A DNA stretch of 64,000 nucleotides from Plazaster borealis (GCA_021014325.1 CM037474.1:5336488-5400487); one strand, 5' to 3'. Shown: positions 46,944 to 61,900, counted from the first letter of the stretch. The notes: generated by a model not told the origin, from the letters alone. Numbers and translations are program-made.

Positions 46944-49900
46944 CTACTGCTGTAGCATTGGTGCCAGCCAGTCGTACAGCTTGCTTCCTTTCAGATGGTC
47001 TCCGTAGCTTGGATCAAATAACTGCTCCAGACTGTGAATACGGGGTAGCTCAACTTCAAATGGAATCTAAAAGCCAAGAAAGAAACACGGGACTTATTAA
47101 AACAGTTCAATGAGCCACTTGCGTGCTAGATTTGAATAATGTCTGAAATTATCCTCAAAATTGAAACATGACGCTGAAATAAAGTCTTGACTAGAGGAAA
47201 CTGGCTTCTTTGTCTTGTTTGGTGATGATTTTTCCCATCAAGGCTTACAGTAAGGAACTATTAATAATTGAGAAACGTCTTACCGTTTTGGGATCTTGCT
47301 GATCTTGCTCTGGTGGTTTGCAGTTGAGTAGATCTTGCACCATCTCCACACACTGTCTTAACAAGGCCTGAAAACAACAGAGAATTAACTTGTAAATATC
47401 AAACCAAACTAATTCTCTCGTCCGAGCGAGCATCTTGGCGTGGCATGGCCGAGCGGTCAAGCGCACCGGACTCAAGCTCTGGTGTTTCTGATCAGCAGAG
47501 TGTGGGTTTGTGAGTCCCGGTCTTGACACTTGTGTCCTTAAGCAAGACACTTAACCATTATTGCTTCGTCCTTCAGATGGGACAAAAAGCCATAGGTCCT
47601 GTGTGTTGTGTTATGCACGTAAAAGAACCCAGTTACACTTATCGCTAAGAGAAGGGGTTTGCCCCGGTGTTTCTGGCAGTGGCTGCTGAATGCGCCAACG
47701 CACCTTGTAAACCCCTACAAGGTGCTACCTAAATTGGTCTCGTAATTAAAAAAATTTAAAAACCTGTCTTAAAATGTTTGTGTTTGTTCAAGCGCCTTGA
47801 GTACCTTGTTGGTAGATACGTGTGCTACATAACTATAGGTCTATGTATTATTATTATATTATGTTTATCAATATCATTCTCTTGTATCTCTGAAAATCCT
47901 TATATGACATGGAACATTCTTTTTATGGGTCAACATAAACATGAAGGGACTAAAACTAATTCATGTAGAATGCTCGACAATCTTAGCTGGTGTATCGTAG
48001 GGCTCAAATTTTACACTGGACCGCAGGCCCGAGGCCAGCAGTTTTAGAGTCGGTCCAGTAAACTTTTGACCGGACAAGTCCGGCGGTCTTGTATTTTTTA
48101 ATTGAATATTATTAAAGAATAATTTATCTCTGTGTAATATCTTGAACCAAAAATAATATGTTCAAATGTTGACTTTGAGTCTGATCAATTCCTTTCAACT
48201 CTATTGAGTAATGAAGTATACTTAACACCCATAAAGACAAATGAAATCAATCTTCTCTTACATGTCTTAGCGCTTGTTCAAATAAAAAACAGTTATTACT
48301 TAAATGCATGTTACATTGGGCCAGGAATTTTTTTCTTATTTTGATGCTGGTGTTGTGAAAAAAAGAATTCTGGTCCAGTAAACATTTTGAGCCACAGGCC
48401 CTGTAATCTTGTGGATTCTTCCCCCAAAATTTGAGCCTTGATTACTGGAATGGGTTTAGTTTGTTGTACATGTAGGTCATGTCACCCTTGCTTTCTTTCC
48501 ATCCCTATGTAAACATTACAGCCTTTATTACTAATGGAACAGTCCAACACTGCACTTGACAAAACAAGAAAGCCATGGCTCAAATTTTACACTGAACCGC
48601 AGTGATATTAGCATGGGGCAAGTAAATTCAAGACCAAACAAGTCCGGTTGTCTTGTGTTTTTCAACTGAATGGCAATACCTCACTGTGTGTAGCAACAAA
48701 ACAAATTATGTTCAAATGTTGACTTTGGGTCTGATAGTGATAAATACCTGTCAATTCTGTTGAGTAACGAAGTATACTTAATTAATAATATGAAAGACAA
48801 ATGAGATAAATCTTCTCTTACATGTCTTAGTATTTATTCAAATGAAAACAGTTGAATGCACGCTGACTGTCAGCAAGTTTTTTCTCATTTTGAATCCGGT
48901 CTTGTAAAACAAATTCTGGTACAGTAAATATTTTTAGCTACAAGCCCTGCGGTCTTGTGGATTTTCCACCGAAATTCAAGCTCTGAAGCTATCGGTTTGT
49001 AAAATCCCTGTGAAATCTAAAAACACAAAGAGAAACGCCTTACCTCTAGATTTTCATCCCGTTTGACTTTTGCAGACAGCTGAGCAATGCGAGCTGTCCT
49101 CTTTGACTTCCTATTGGTGGGTTTACCGGGCGTAATCGTCCCATCCTTAGTGGGCGTACCCGATGGGGTACTGGGTGGCTTGGGTTTCTCCGACTTCTCA
49201 GCTTGCAGGGAGATTTCTGCTTTTTGTCTGAGGACGGCTAGTCGGTCGTGGAGATCGGTCACCTCCGGCAGAGACAGGGTCATACTGCCTACGATGGGAC
49301 ACGGTGGGTCTGTGGAGGAGGACGTTTTCGCTGACGACACCTTCGGTGTTGGGGTGGAACTGATGGCGTAGAGTAACAGGATCTGCCGGGCTGTGGACGT
49401 GCTGGAGTCGTGAGTGGAAGGCTGATACCATTGCAGGTATACCTCATTCTCGCCGGACGATGCCTGAAGTTTGTCGGCTCCCTTGGGGGCGTTCTTGTTT
49501 GTATCATCTGCGGCTAGTTTGCTGACGAAACAGAAGACATTCTCCGGATAGCTCTTGGATGGGATTGAGAGCTCGGTCGCTGCTCCTGTGAACGGTAGAG
49601 CAAGACCTTGCGGCGGTTTGTTAGCCTGGCAGCTAGTAGCAAACACTTGTAGGTGGGTATTGAGGAATCCCAGCATGCTTTGTAGACGGATCAAGCTGTC
49701 TCCACAGAGTAGAGGAAGACGGACGACCTCGTGGTTCACCCCCGTGTCGAACCCGCTGTGATTTACAAACCCGAGATCGAATCCAGCCCCGAGGCTACCG
49801 CTCTCGGCCTGGGGGCCCTCGGCGTCCACCCCAAGCCCCATGGAGTCTAGGTTACAGGTGCGCTGAAGGATCGAGGTGTAGCTCAGCAGGTGGATCCAAC

Positions 49901-52900
49901 TCATTGAGGATGGTTTGGTCGACCCCGTGTTGAAAGGCAACGGGGAAGGTGAACCACTGGATATGAGGTCGTCATCCAAGTCAGGCTTCATCTCAATTAA
50001 AGTCTCCAGGGTCTGTTTGATGCCGGTCGGGGGAGAGACGCTTCGCTCCACTGTGGGAAAAAAAAAGATGTACTTCTTAAATTCATTAACATCCAAAACA
50101 AACTTACAACACTCCAACTTATTAATAAATTTTACAAAAAACAATGTTTTTATATAGCGCTCTATCTACGGGTGTCTCAAAGTGCTTATCATTATTTACT
50201 TTCAGACAGGTTTTTGAAGTTTTTGGAATTATGATACCCCATTTAAACCTTGTAAAGGGTTTACAAGGTGCGGTGGCACATTCAGCAGCCACTGCCAGAA
50301 ACACGTAGGGGCAAACCCCTTCTCTTAGTGATAAGTGTAACTGGGTTCTTTTACGTGCATTGCACAACACACGGAACATACGGCTTTATGTCCCATCTGA
50401 AGGCCGAAGAATTTACCATTCAAGTATTTACGCCGTTACTGAAATTTAGTGACCCTTACACCGATGTGTATTAAAGCACTGTATACTCAGTACTTTCCCG
50501 AGTGCTGTGAAAAAAAAAGCCACAGGCAAATCACTCGGGTGGGATTCGAACCCACAACCTCTGCATTGCTAGAGCAGATGTTTTACTACTAGACCACCGA
50601 GCTGGCCCGATGGCTAGAGGCAGTTCAAATAGTTGATAAAGAAACTTTAAATGCCAGTGAATTACCTTTCTTAGAGCTTTTCAAGTCCTGCACCACAAAG
50701 TCTGGAATCAAAGCTTTGACCTTGTCCTTTAAGGTCAGCGAGGTCAAAGAGGGGTCACCAATCAGCAGAGCCAAGGTACGTTGGGCCAAGGCAACCATCG
50801 TAGCCGCTTGTACAGCTGTCCATGCCGCTGTTAATTCTTTGTTCCGTTCAGCGACGGCTTCTTTCTCAGCTAGATCTCTCTTGGTGGGCGCCTTGGTGGC
50901 GGTGGTGGCACGAGAGCCTTTCTTGGAGGCAGACGAGGACGATGTCTGAGGAAAGGGAATCAGACTTGATCAAATTTCAGTTCCTAATCAACAGATTTGA
51001 TCAAATGTCAGTTCCTAATCTTTTTTTAGTGGAATACCATTTAATTTTCAACTTCATAAATTTTTCTTGTGAAATCTCTCTTTTTTGGTCAGCATTTATG
51101 GGTTTTCCCAGCCAATTTCAACAACAATTCATTCAATCTAACAAAGAATGTGATGATTAAAAAAATAATAAAAATATAAAAAATCCCTACCCAACTACCC
51201 TATTTCTTCTAAGCCAACACAACAATTTGTTTTGTGTCTAGAACCCTTAAAATATGTACTTTTTAGCGTGTAAAATGTAAATATTTTCCGAAAGGGGCGC
51301 TGCCCCATTAGACCCCCAGCAGGGGTCGCACCCACTGGACACAAGCTAAACGCCTCGCGCAAGCGCTCGGGGCCTCGCTTCGCTCGGCTGAAGTGTAAAA
51401 TTAACCGGTTCTAAAAAAACTCTGGTGACAACACTGATGGAGAGTCCAGACTTACCCTTGATTTCTTCTTTTTCTCTGGTGATGGAATGTTGGTCGTAGC
51501 TTTAGGCTCATCGCGCTCTGCTTGTTGTAACTCGTTGATGACCTTCAACCTCTGGCTAGCGCTGTCTAGATACAACAGGGCTATCTCTAGGTAGGCTTGG
51601 CGTATCACACTGAAGGAGAAGACAAATGCAGTCATGAGTTTGGCTGAGAAAGAAGAAGCGCAAACCATGTGCCCTTTGTTTGCGACTAAACTGCCCTCTC
51701 TTGAAATTTGCCCGGGAGTAAGAGCGCAATTCTTACCTTGCATAAATTTGGTGAAAGGTATTATACAGGATTGGTAAGGATAAAAAACACCATTGTTAAA
51801 TTTTAGTCTAAAAGCTTACTGATTATGAAGTTCGTACTAAAAGCATTCTTTTCGGTGAAATATTTCCCTCTGAAATTAATTCATATTTGAGAAAACTGTA
51901 TCTGAAAACCTAAAAACATGCAACAGCTGATTTCGGTTTGTTACAACAAAAATTAAGGACAATGTGTTTACATGCTGAAAATTGTGCATGGTTATTCACT
52001 ATATTCTCCTGACTCACAAAACAGATTAAACCCAAATTTGTACTGGTTTGTTATTTCATGTATATTGGTTGATCACACAAAACATGAACATTTTTCAAAT
52101 GCAATCTGACCAATGATGTCACTCCTAATCAAAATTTATGCAAACTGTAAAGCAGAAAAACTAATGTATCGGTTTCGGTAGAACGTTCTAATTGGATCGA
52201 ATACATATTCCACAATACTAATGTGCGTATCATGCGAGTAGGATTGCTCCCATACTTTTGCACAATGATGCGTCCAGTGGAATGTTCTGGCGGCCCAATG
52301 GATTGCGTCGTGTGCCCATGGGAAACGTTCTTTTGTGCCTCAGAATGTGCCAGACTTTTGAGACATTCCCTAACCTGTGAATATTAAAGCAAAGTACACT
52401 GTGTCTTCAGTGAAAATTTCTGTGTTTTTCTTACAGATGCCAAAAATCACCGAACTCTATGATGAATTATTTGCACACAGGAACTGCCCTTAACTTGTTC
52501 AGTATTAAATAGCCAGCAGGACCAGTTAGCTTGTCATTTCACTGGTCCGTAATGTTTTTCACTAGTCCATATTAATTAGGGGCGTGTTTCAACACTGACA
52601 AAGACAGCTGGACCACTTGTAGTTAATTTTCACTGGAAACCCTACTGTTTTAACTAGCATTTGGCCAGTGGACCACTGTTAAAGGCACTGAACATGTTTG
52701 GAAATTGTCAAAGACCAGTGTTCTCACTTGGTGTATCCCAACATCTGCATAAAATAACAAGCCTGTGAAAATTTGGGCTCAATTGGTCGTCGAAGTTGCA
52801 AGAAAATTATGAAAGAAAATACACCCTTGTTGTACAAATTTGTGTGCTTTCAGATAGGAATAAAAAATTTCTTGCAAGAAGTTTTTATTATTTTAGTGAG

Positions 52901-55900
52901 AAATTACCTCTTTCTCAAAAACTATGTTACTTCAGAGGGAGTGGTTTCCTACAATGTTTTATACTATCAACAGCTCTCCGTTGCTTGTAACCAAGTAAGT
53001 TTTTATGCTTATATTTGTCATTACCAAACGTGTACGACACCTATAAGGGAGAACGCTGGTACACCTACCCTAAATCATGATTAGCACCCATGCCGACTCT
53101 GACAGCTTCAAGCAGTGTTAAGACAACGGCCCTTGGTTGGTAGGCTCTACACCGTGCAAGCTGACGTTGAACCTTGCCTAGATGGAGTAAGAACTCTCCT
53201 ATGAGGCTACCTTCCTGTCTGGCACAGACACGAGCCAACTCCAGACCGGTGGAGAGAACCCCGGCGGAATTGAGCCAGAGATCAGGGCTGATATCACCAA
53301 GAGACCTGCAGAGATTAGATGGGATTAGGATTAGTCTCAAGCTGTGTGGGATTACCAACAAGATATGAAATACCTGATGATCAAATTCAAAACGGTGAAA
53401 ACAGAGGATAAGGGAGTAATGCAGGATTAAACAGTGGTTCCTTGATCCCATCCCCTACAGTTTGTTATACATTTTGCTTTGTGGGCTGCACACACGCCTG
53501 TGGTTTGTTGTTTTGTGACTGAGAAGACTGGCTATAGTGTTCTATTTTTATCCTGGAGGTGTGTTGACATTTGCTTCTTTCAGATCAGCTCAGTCATAGT
53601 TCGGATTGGAATCACAAGTTTCGTTTAAAGGGTCTGTATACGTTTGGTAATCACTCTGAAAATTAATGGCGATAACAACTTACTTGGTAAGAAGTACAGC
53701 AGCTTTGGATAGTATAATGCATTTTGAGATACTTTTCACTAAGAAGTACTGCGGTTACGGAAAAAAATGTCACTTTTTATCCCCAAAAATTTGAATCTGA
53801 GAAGCGTTACTAACAGAAACGTTTCTCAGATTGTGTATTCCAATTGCAGATTATTCGTCCTGCGTGGACATAACCGCTCCAGATTTTCGGCAATATCTCA
53901 AAAATGCTCCCACCTTTTGAAATGAAATTTTCGCAGGTTAGTTTTATGGTATATATCTACATTTATATAGGATTGAAACAAACAGTGGGTTCCAATTACC
54001 AAACGCTTACAATCCCTTTAACCGTTTAGGAAAATAAACATAGATGCACAACTCTACTTACTTTTCAGCATTCTTAGCTTGTTCCCGAGTAGCTTGTCGT
54101 GCCAGGGCGTGGCCAATCCTCATCTTGACCTTACTCAGGTACAGTAGATGAGGTAAGTAGATATTAAGAAGAGGGTCGGTCGGAGTAGAGAGACACGGAG
54201 TGGAGATGTTCCTCTCAATCTTCTCACCAAGTAGCATCATCTTTAAAATTAACAAAAAACAAAACATTTTTACAAATTTTTATGAGAGATCACCTCACAT
54301 CACAAGGCCGGGCAGCCACTTCAGGTGAGGGCTACACTTAACCATTTTGGGCTGTCGACCCAAATCAACTGCCACCAGGGGCATGTTGCCACCCACTCCT
54401 GGGGCTGAAACAGGGTAACCCCCTAACCTCACAAGGCCAGACGGCCACTTTAGGGTGAGGGCTACACTTAACCAATGTGGGCTATCGACCCAAATCAACT
54501 GCCACCAGGGGCACATTGCCACCTACTCATGAGGCTTAAACAGGGTTACCCCCTAACCTCACCAGGCCAGACGGCCACTTCAAGGTGAGGGCTACACTTA
54601 ACTGATTCGGGCTGTTGACCCAAATCAACTGCCACCAGGGGCACGTTGCCACCTACTCCTGGGGCTGAAACAGGGTTACCCCCTTCACAGTCCGTAAGGA
54701 TGTAGGCATGGGTATCATCCACTAGGAGCCTGGCTGGTAGAGCAGAATGCACTACCTTCCCAACTTTTTACAAAGCAATTATGGTAAAGTGCCTTGCTCA
54801 AGGGCACAAGTGTCATGACCGGGGTTCGAACCCACACTCTGCTGCTGACAACACCAGAGCTTGGGTCCGGTCAACTAGACCACTCGGCCACAACACGCTT
54901 TCTTAATGGGACGCAGAAGCGCTATATTTTTTCCATACTTCACTCGCGCTTTTGTGATAACTAATATTAGATTCTTGACCTTACCTGATTGAGTAAGATC
55001 TCCTGAGCCTCGGAGTAGGCCGCCAGGGTGTGCTTCGTGATCGGTTCGCCCTTCTCCTTCTGGTAGGTATGAGCTGATAATCCTTGAAGATCGGTTAGCT
55101 GAATCTTGGCTAGAGCAAGAAGGAGACAACCAGGGGAAGACAGGGTCTGTTGATGCTCCAAGAGACTCACAACCTCCTGGAAAGACGGAGTCAATGAGAA
55201 ATGGTTCTTATAATACGAAAGACAGATCAATTAAACCTTGGCTAGAAGACAGGGTCTGGTGATGCTCTAAAGCTGTGTTCGCATTGGACTTTTTGGGGGG
55301 AAAACTAACCAAGAAAATAGGTAACTTGACCATTTTAGTCCAGTGCGAACAGCTCAGGAACATTTCACCCAGGAAACTTAACTGAGTCCAATGGGTAGGT
55401 AACCGGCCACCTTCTGCCCAGGTAAACTAACATGGTCAAACTAACCGCAGTACGGCGCATTGCCTCAGTATAACCGGCAGGTAAAATACCACGTCCGGTT
55501 TGCTGCACAGCCATGATCACATGTACTGGTGATGTTCACACTTACATGTGTATTGTTGACGCGGCGGTATACAGAACTCAGAAATTGCATCCCTTTGGTT
55601 GCGTTGTTTTTCTTACTTTTATTTGCTGAGCTTCTTGTCAACCATTGTTCACAAGCTAGGTCATGTAATTTGTCACATCAGGTTAAAGGTCACTGGCGTA
55701 GCGCCCTCATGTGTTCGTATTTAGTCAGTGGGTTTGTTTCACCATCGTTTCAGTTAGTTTACCTACATGAAATAATCAAAGTGCGGACACCAGTAAGATT
55801 TACCCATTGGAATGTTACCTATGGTCTCGGTTAAAACTTAATCCAACATGAACGCGGCTTTACAGACTCAAGTCGGGACAAGAACCCACATACTCTGCTG

Positions 55901-58900
55901 ATCAGAAACACCAGAGCTTGAGTCTGGTGCTTTTGACCGCTCGGCCACGACACGCCACATTTATCACATCATACCTGCAGAGTTTGTTTAATATCATCCA
56001 GTGACCGTCCTTCTTGTAGATCTAGAAGAGCGCCCTCCATCAGGAACTCGGCTTGCATCTCGTTGTCACCACAAGCTTCGGCCTCGGTCAGTCCCTGCAT
56101 GCAGAAGTGACGACAGTCTAAGCCATCCAAAGGACTTACTGAACCTGGGAGGGGAGGACAGGAAGTAAAGTTGGATAAATATAAATCCGTCACACAGTGA
56201 TGCTCATGGCGCTCCAACATTATTACCCCCAGTCACTAGGCCATTTATTTCATTCCTTAAACCATCCCAGCTCCCTGAGGAGTATACAGCCTGTGCTGCT
56301 AAATATAAAGCGCACCAAGCTAAATCAATCACAAGAACCACCTCTACCCTCACATGTACCCATTTATACCCCTGGGTGAACAGAAGCAATTGTAGTTAAG
56401 TGTCTTGCTCAAGGACACAAGTGTCATGACAGGGATTCAAACCCACACTCTGATGACTCAGCAACCAGAACTTGAGTCTGATGCACTAAACCGCTCGGCC
56501 ACGACACCACACTAAGTCCATCAACTGTACTCATTGAAGAAAAGTCAACTCAAATTAGTAAATAGTAGCTGGTCTTGCCAAATTTGATTATGAAATTAGG
56601 TAGGCCCTCTCCTCTTAAATACATACTTTCAACCAATGACATGCCTCTGACTCGCCCCATCAGGCATTTCACCAAAGCTAGACGGCAATCCAACCATAGC
56701 CTGGCATCCAGACGAGATCGACTCTGGAAGTTCTGATACTGATACTGGCTGGGGCTTTCAATGTCCATCGGGGTTGGTACAGGCTGGGAATCCATGTGGA
56801 GTCTCATCTTACTGCCCTTGAAGGATGACAACCTGTAAAGAGATCAAGTGGGTATGGATGGAACATTATTTAGACCCTTGGTATATAATAATATAATAAT
56901 GCAGTTCTTATATAGCGCTTTATACTCCCGATGGGTGTCTCAAAGCACTCAGTATTTTTCCTACAAGGTAAGTGGAGTTACGTGTTGAAGTATGAGACCT
57001 ATTCCTTTGCATAGCACCATGTAATGGTTTACAAGGTGCTGTGGCGCAATATGCAGCCAATCAAACCAGGAACACCGGGGCGAACCCCTTCTCTTTACGA
57101 TAAGTGCACTGGGTTCTTTTACGTGCATTACACAACACACGGCACCTACGGCTTAACGTCCCATCCGAAGGACGAAGCATGTGGTTAAGTGTCTTGCTTA
57201 AGGACACAAGTGTCACGACTGGGATTCGAACCCACACTCTGCTGATCAGAAACACCAGAGCTTGAGTTTGGTGTTCTTATCCGCTCGGCCGCGACACGCC
57301 ATAATAATATAATAATTATAATAATGTACGTTTGTAATGCACCATGTCTGTCATAAATGACACGTTATAGTTTCGTAATTTACAGTAATTAGTATGAACA
57401 ACATATCACCAGATTTGCCACTTGGTGTTTTCACGAAGTGACCTATCATGATATTCCACTTTGCCAATGATATACATAGTGCTATAGCACTGTTCCAAAC
57501 TTGCGTGTACGATTGTTGCGTTTTCACAAGGTGACCTATCTTTCGAACCTTTTTTTAAATACTATAATTATAAAATATTATAAACAGACTCCGAAACAGC
57601 AGTTTCAAAAATAGTGCAACTTCAATCGCAGGTTTTCTCCAAACACAATAACACCATATAGGTCAATTCATGGGACCAGCGACGATATTATTTATCCATC
57701 TCATACCTGCGTGGTACTTTGGATTTCTTAACCTCATCAAACAAGTTGCTTCCTTGTAGAGCCGTCATAGCAGACAAGACGACCTGGGCGCTGGTTGCCA
57801 CTAGATGAAGCTCTCTATAGACTGACGCCAACTCTAGCTTAGCTAAGACGATCAATTCCAACTCGGCTGCAGATTGGCCTCCAGCGGCTGCTCATGAATG
57901 AAGGAAAGGAAAAAAAATCATATTAGCCAATTGGTGATTACCCAATTGAGAACTAAACAGAAGGGACAACAGTTTTGAAAGAGAATGGTAAATCATGTCA
58001 TCACAAAAGACAAAAAATAACAGTGATGCTGTTGAAAGCCTTCATCCCTTAATACATTCTAGCTAAACTAAGATAACACCAAACCATGTTCCCACATCCG
58101 AGCACTGTGACCTTGACATTTGATCTGTTGACCTTAATTTAACTCACCACCATAACCTTTTCACCCCAAAAATAATCCTCACTTTTCCTTCCCTAAGGGA
58201 AGCCACCCACCCAATTTGTAAGTCCAAATGGCACTTCTAACCGGAGTTGCAATCCAGAAACCATTTGGCTACAACTCACCACTGTGACCTTGACCTCTGA
58301 CCTTTTCATCCACAAACCCCTACCAAAATTACAAGTCCAAATGTAACTTCTAACTTAAGTTACGTTCCAAAGGCAATGACCATACCCCTTCAGCCTATTG
58401 GGCTGAGGGGTAAAATGGTTAACAATTAAATTGACTGTTTTTATACAATAAAGTGACTTTTTCCATGTGCACTTGATGTCAAGTTGATAACGGTGACAAA
58501 TCACCCTGAGAAATATTTCTAAAAGAAGATCTCTGATCTTTGATATAACGACGACTGAATCAATGGCTCCGTTATTTCAAAAGGCTACCTCCAGTCAACT
58601 AGTGATTATAAAACAAAGTCCAGGGTAATAGATATGTATTGGGCAGTCGGGTTGGCGTAGTGGTATCTTTCTTCGCCTTTCACCTCTAGGACCCCGGTTC
58701 GAATCCCGCAGGGGGCACTACGTGGATCGGGTTTTCAGTCCCTACCTGATGTGAGTTTTGCCTGGAATAATTCTCTAAGGTTTTCCTCCCACATCTAAAA
58801 CTGAAACTTCCTTCCTTGTCTTCTCTCCATTGGGTTCTTGGCTAGTAAAGTGATTAAGTTTGCTTTTCTGAGAATCCTTGGCTTCAAAACTAGAATTAAT

Positions 58901-61900
58901 TAATTGATAAATAAATAAATTCCTGTTCTGATTTCAATTTCACCTTGTCCTTGAATAATCTCGACCATAATCTTCAAAGTTTGTTCTGCAGTTCTCAACA
59001 GTCCTCCCTGTAAAATACAAAAATTGTCAATTTTATTTAGCAATTTTTGAGGTGTAAGGTATTTTCAGGCCCGATGCTTCAATTTTGAAGGGGCCAGAGC
59101 ACCAACAAGGCCGTTTTCTCCTCGGTAGAGAACACTATCTCTGACTAAATTGTAAATTTGTATTGGAACTTTTCAAGGGGCACTGAGGCAATGACCGGAA
59201 GCAACAGAGGCAATTGCCTCCACGCAGTATCAGGACTGTATTTTCAATTTTATTTTAGTTAATACTTGTTATACTTCTTTACGAGTACCACCATTAGTTG
59301 GCCAATCCTTCCTCAATCCTAGAAGTAAATCCCCCAAAGATCAAAAGAACAACAAAACTTAACCACAATTCAATATTATTTGTGTTTTACCCACACACCG
59401 ATACTGATGTGTGTTTACTCAGTGTTCTCCCGAGTCGTGTAAAAAAAATCCACAGACATATTACTCAGGTGAGATTCGAACCCACGACCGTTGCCATTCT
59501 AGAGCAGATGTCTTACCACTAGACCACCAAGTACCCTGGCAGCTAGAGGCCTGTTTAAATCATATATTTTACTGTATGAATCCTATGTTTCATTGTACTG
59601 TGTACAAGATTTTTTTGTCACTTTTTTTTTGGGGGGGGGGGAGAGGGTGGAGATATTACCTTTACAGCTTCCAATGTAAGTGGTCTCTTCCCTCCAGTAA
59701 ACTTCTTGCCGGTGTCTTCAGTAACTGTCAGACTTTCCACTGAGCCTTCCTCAGATGCTAATGTCAAAATTAAATAGATAAACCCACATCATCATCAACT
59801 CAACGTTTTCCTGTATCTGGCAAAATCAGGAAAGTGTAAGATTTCTAAAATATCAAGTAATAAACCACAAGGGAAACTGACTGGGTAAATTTTGAAATAA
59901 GTTTGGGTTGAACAAAGATCAGCACTTGAACCTGCGACCTCCAGATTAACGTGCCGGCGCTCTACCAACTGAGCTTTCTAGCCCCATGTTGGCAGTCTCC
60001 CTATTTTGTCAATATAGGGCTAGATAACTCAGTTGGTAGAGCGCCGGCACGTTAATTCAGAGGTCGCAGGTTCAAGTCCCGCTCTAGTAAATTTTCCTTT
60101 GTCCAACCCAAAATTACGTTTAAAATGTCAAAGACTTTGATACGTTGCAAGAAGCATAAGGCATTTATGGCTGACTACTAGTTGTACTAGTGGTTGAGTT
60201 TAAGGTTGGGGGTACTTTTTGATTTACCTAGTGCATTCTCTACTGTGATCTTGGTGTGAGTCTTTTCAGTCTTCTTTGACATGATAGACGTTGGTGGTTT
60301 GCTGATGGTGGTACTGGTGGTGGGGCTAGGTTTTCGTTGTTGCGGCTCAGGAGTAGAGTTTGTTCTGTAAAATGAGAAAAAAAAGAAAATGAAATAATGA
60401 ACACATTTTCCAACTAATAGTTTAAAGGTAGGGTTATAGATTGGTAAATACTCCAAAAATTAATGACCATAAGAAATGATTTGGTGAGAAGCACTGCAGC
60501 TGTTGGTAGTATAAACTATTTTGAGAAGACCAGGACTCGAACCCTCACTCTGCTGTTCAGAAACACCAGAGCTTGAGTCTGGTGCTCTTAACTGCTCGAT
60601 TCACACTCTACAGGCAACTCAACCTTACAGTACTTACATGACAAAGTCTTGATCAGGCATAACTTGTATTGTAGATGAGATCGCTACCATGAGGTGTGCC
60701 TGAGCAAGGGACAGGTGACAGGTCAGGTGGGGTCCATACAGAGTAGCTAATGATGGTGATAGTCTCTTATCAATCAGTGTTTCTAACATCTGTAAAAGGT
60801 AATGGAGAAATAATGAGCTTACTGCTGGTACAAAGATTACCAAGACCTAGCTCAGGTTGAACGTCTCCGTTGCATACAACGCGATGAACTCCATGGTATA
60901 AAGGTCCCTTGCCATTACGAAAAATTTTCACCTTCGCTTCATATATTGAAATTTTGTTGTATCGATACCAAACTAACACTAATCGAATGTCTTGCTTCAG
61001 TTGATGAGAAAGTCGATCGGAGTTGCTACGCATTCCGCGCATGCTCACACATCAATCGATACAAGATGTTTACAATGGAAGCGTGGATCTGCTTTTTATT
61101 TTCTGGAATAATGTCAGCCTCTTAAACCAGGTACAAATATGAACAAACACTACTCTATCCTTGAATCCTCCCCTACCCTCTCACCCACACCCCTTGAATA
61201 TTGCATAGAATGACTTGCCTTGAGATTGGTCGGTTCCATCACAGGCTTGCAGGAATTAAACTTCTGAGAAGACTGTAGAAGAAAAGTAACATTGAATCAG
61301 ACATTGGAGGCAGAATTTTACCGAAGAACTTCAATGTACAAGAAATATGTTGCATCTTGGACAAAAGATGAACTTCTATCCAAGATATAAAATTAAAGGG
61401 GCACGTTGCCTTCAAATCTCTCAAAATTTTACTGTTTGGAATTGCTCATTATCATTGTTCAAGCACAAAAACACCTACAGTGTTTTTGTAATTAGTGAGT
61501 AGTTTTTAAAAAAACATAATTTGCCTCTGGAAATACAACCAGCGGAACATACCGTCTGCCATTTTGTGGAGTCAAAAATTTAGTTCCACAAAATAGCAGA
61601 CTGTGTTCTGTCATGAAATGACACAAAAACCACACAACTTCAAGGGATATTTATCTGAATCATTAATAGTATACTTTTAAAATATCTTTCCAACCATATT
61701 CATTTCAAAACAAACGCTTTTTATGGCCCAAAGCGCCCTATCCGAAGGCAACATGTCCCTTTAGACTCAAAAGTCATCCGAGTCCCGAGGGAACCTTGTG
61801 GAAAAAAACTTGCATGTTTTCAAACATCGGGTTTTAAAACAAAATACCCTCTAGATGAAACTAGTCTCGCATGGCTCTAAAGACCCTTGCCTTCATTGTG

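Noticed and set aside
49087..49507. ORFs opposite or shifted within the 1-kb CFAP54-like exon
   Set aside because: Shadows of the real - strand frame, which joins in phase to exons on both sides.
50525..50605. Possible tRNA gene on the - strand
   Set aside because: It has A and B boxes but mismatched acceptor arms and a family tail shared with 59380-59560, so it is a SINE.
4647..53084. Recurring 60-100 codon ORFs containing NYLFLKNYVTSEGVV
   Set aside because: The same peptide appears in several MITE copies (4516, 19381, 52682) and is an accidental reading of a non-coding element.
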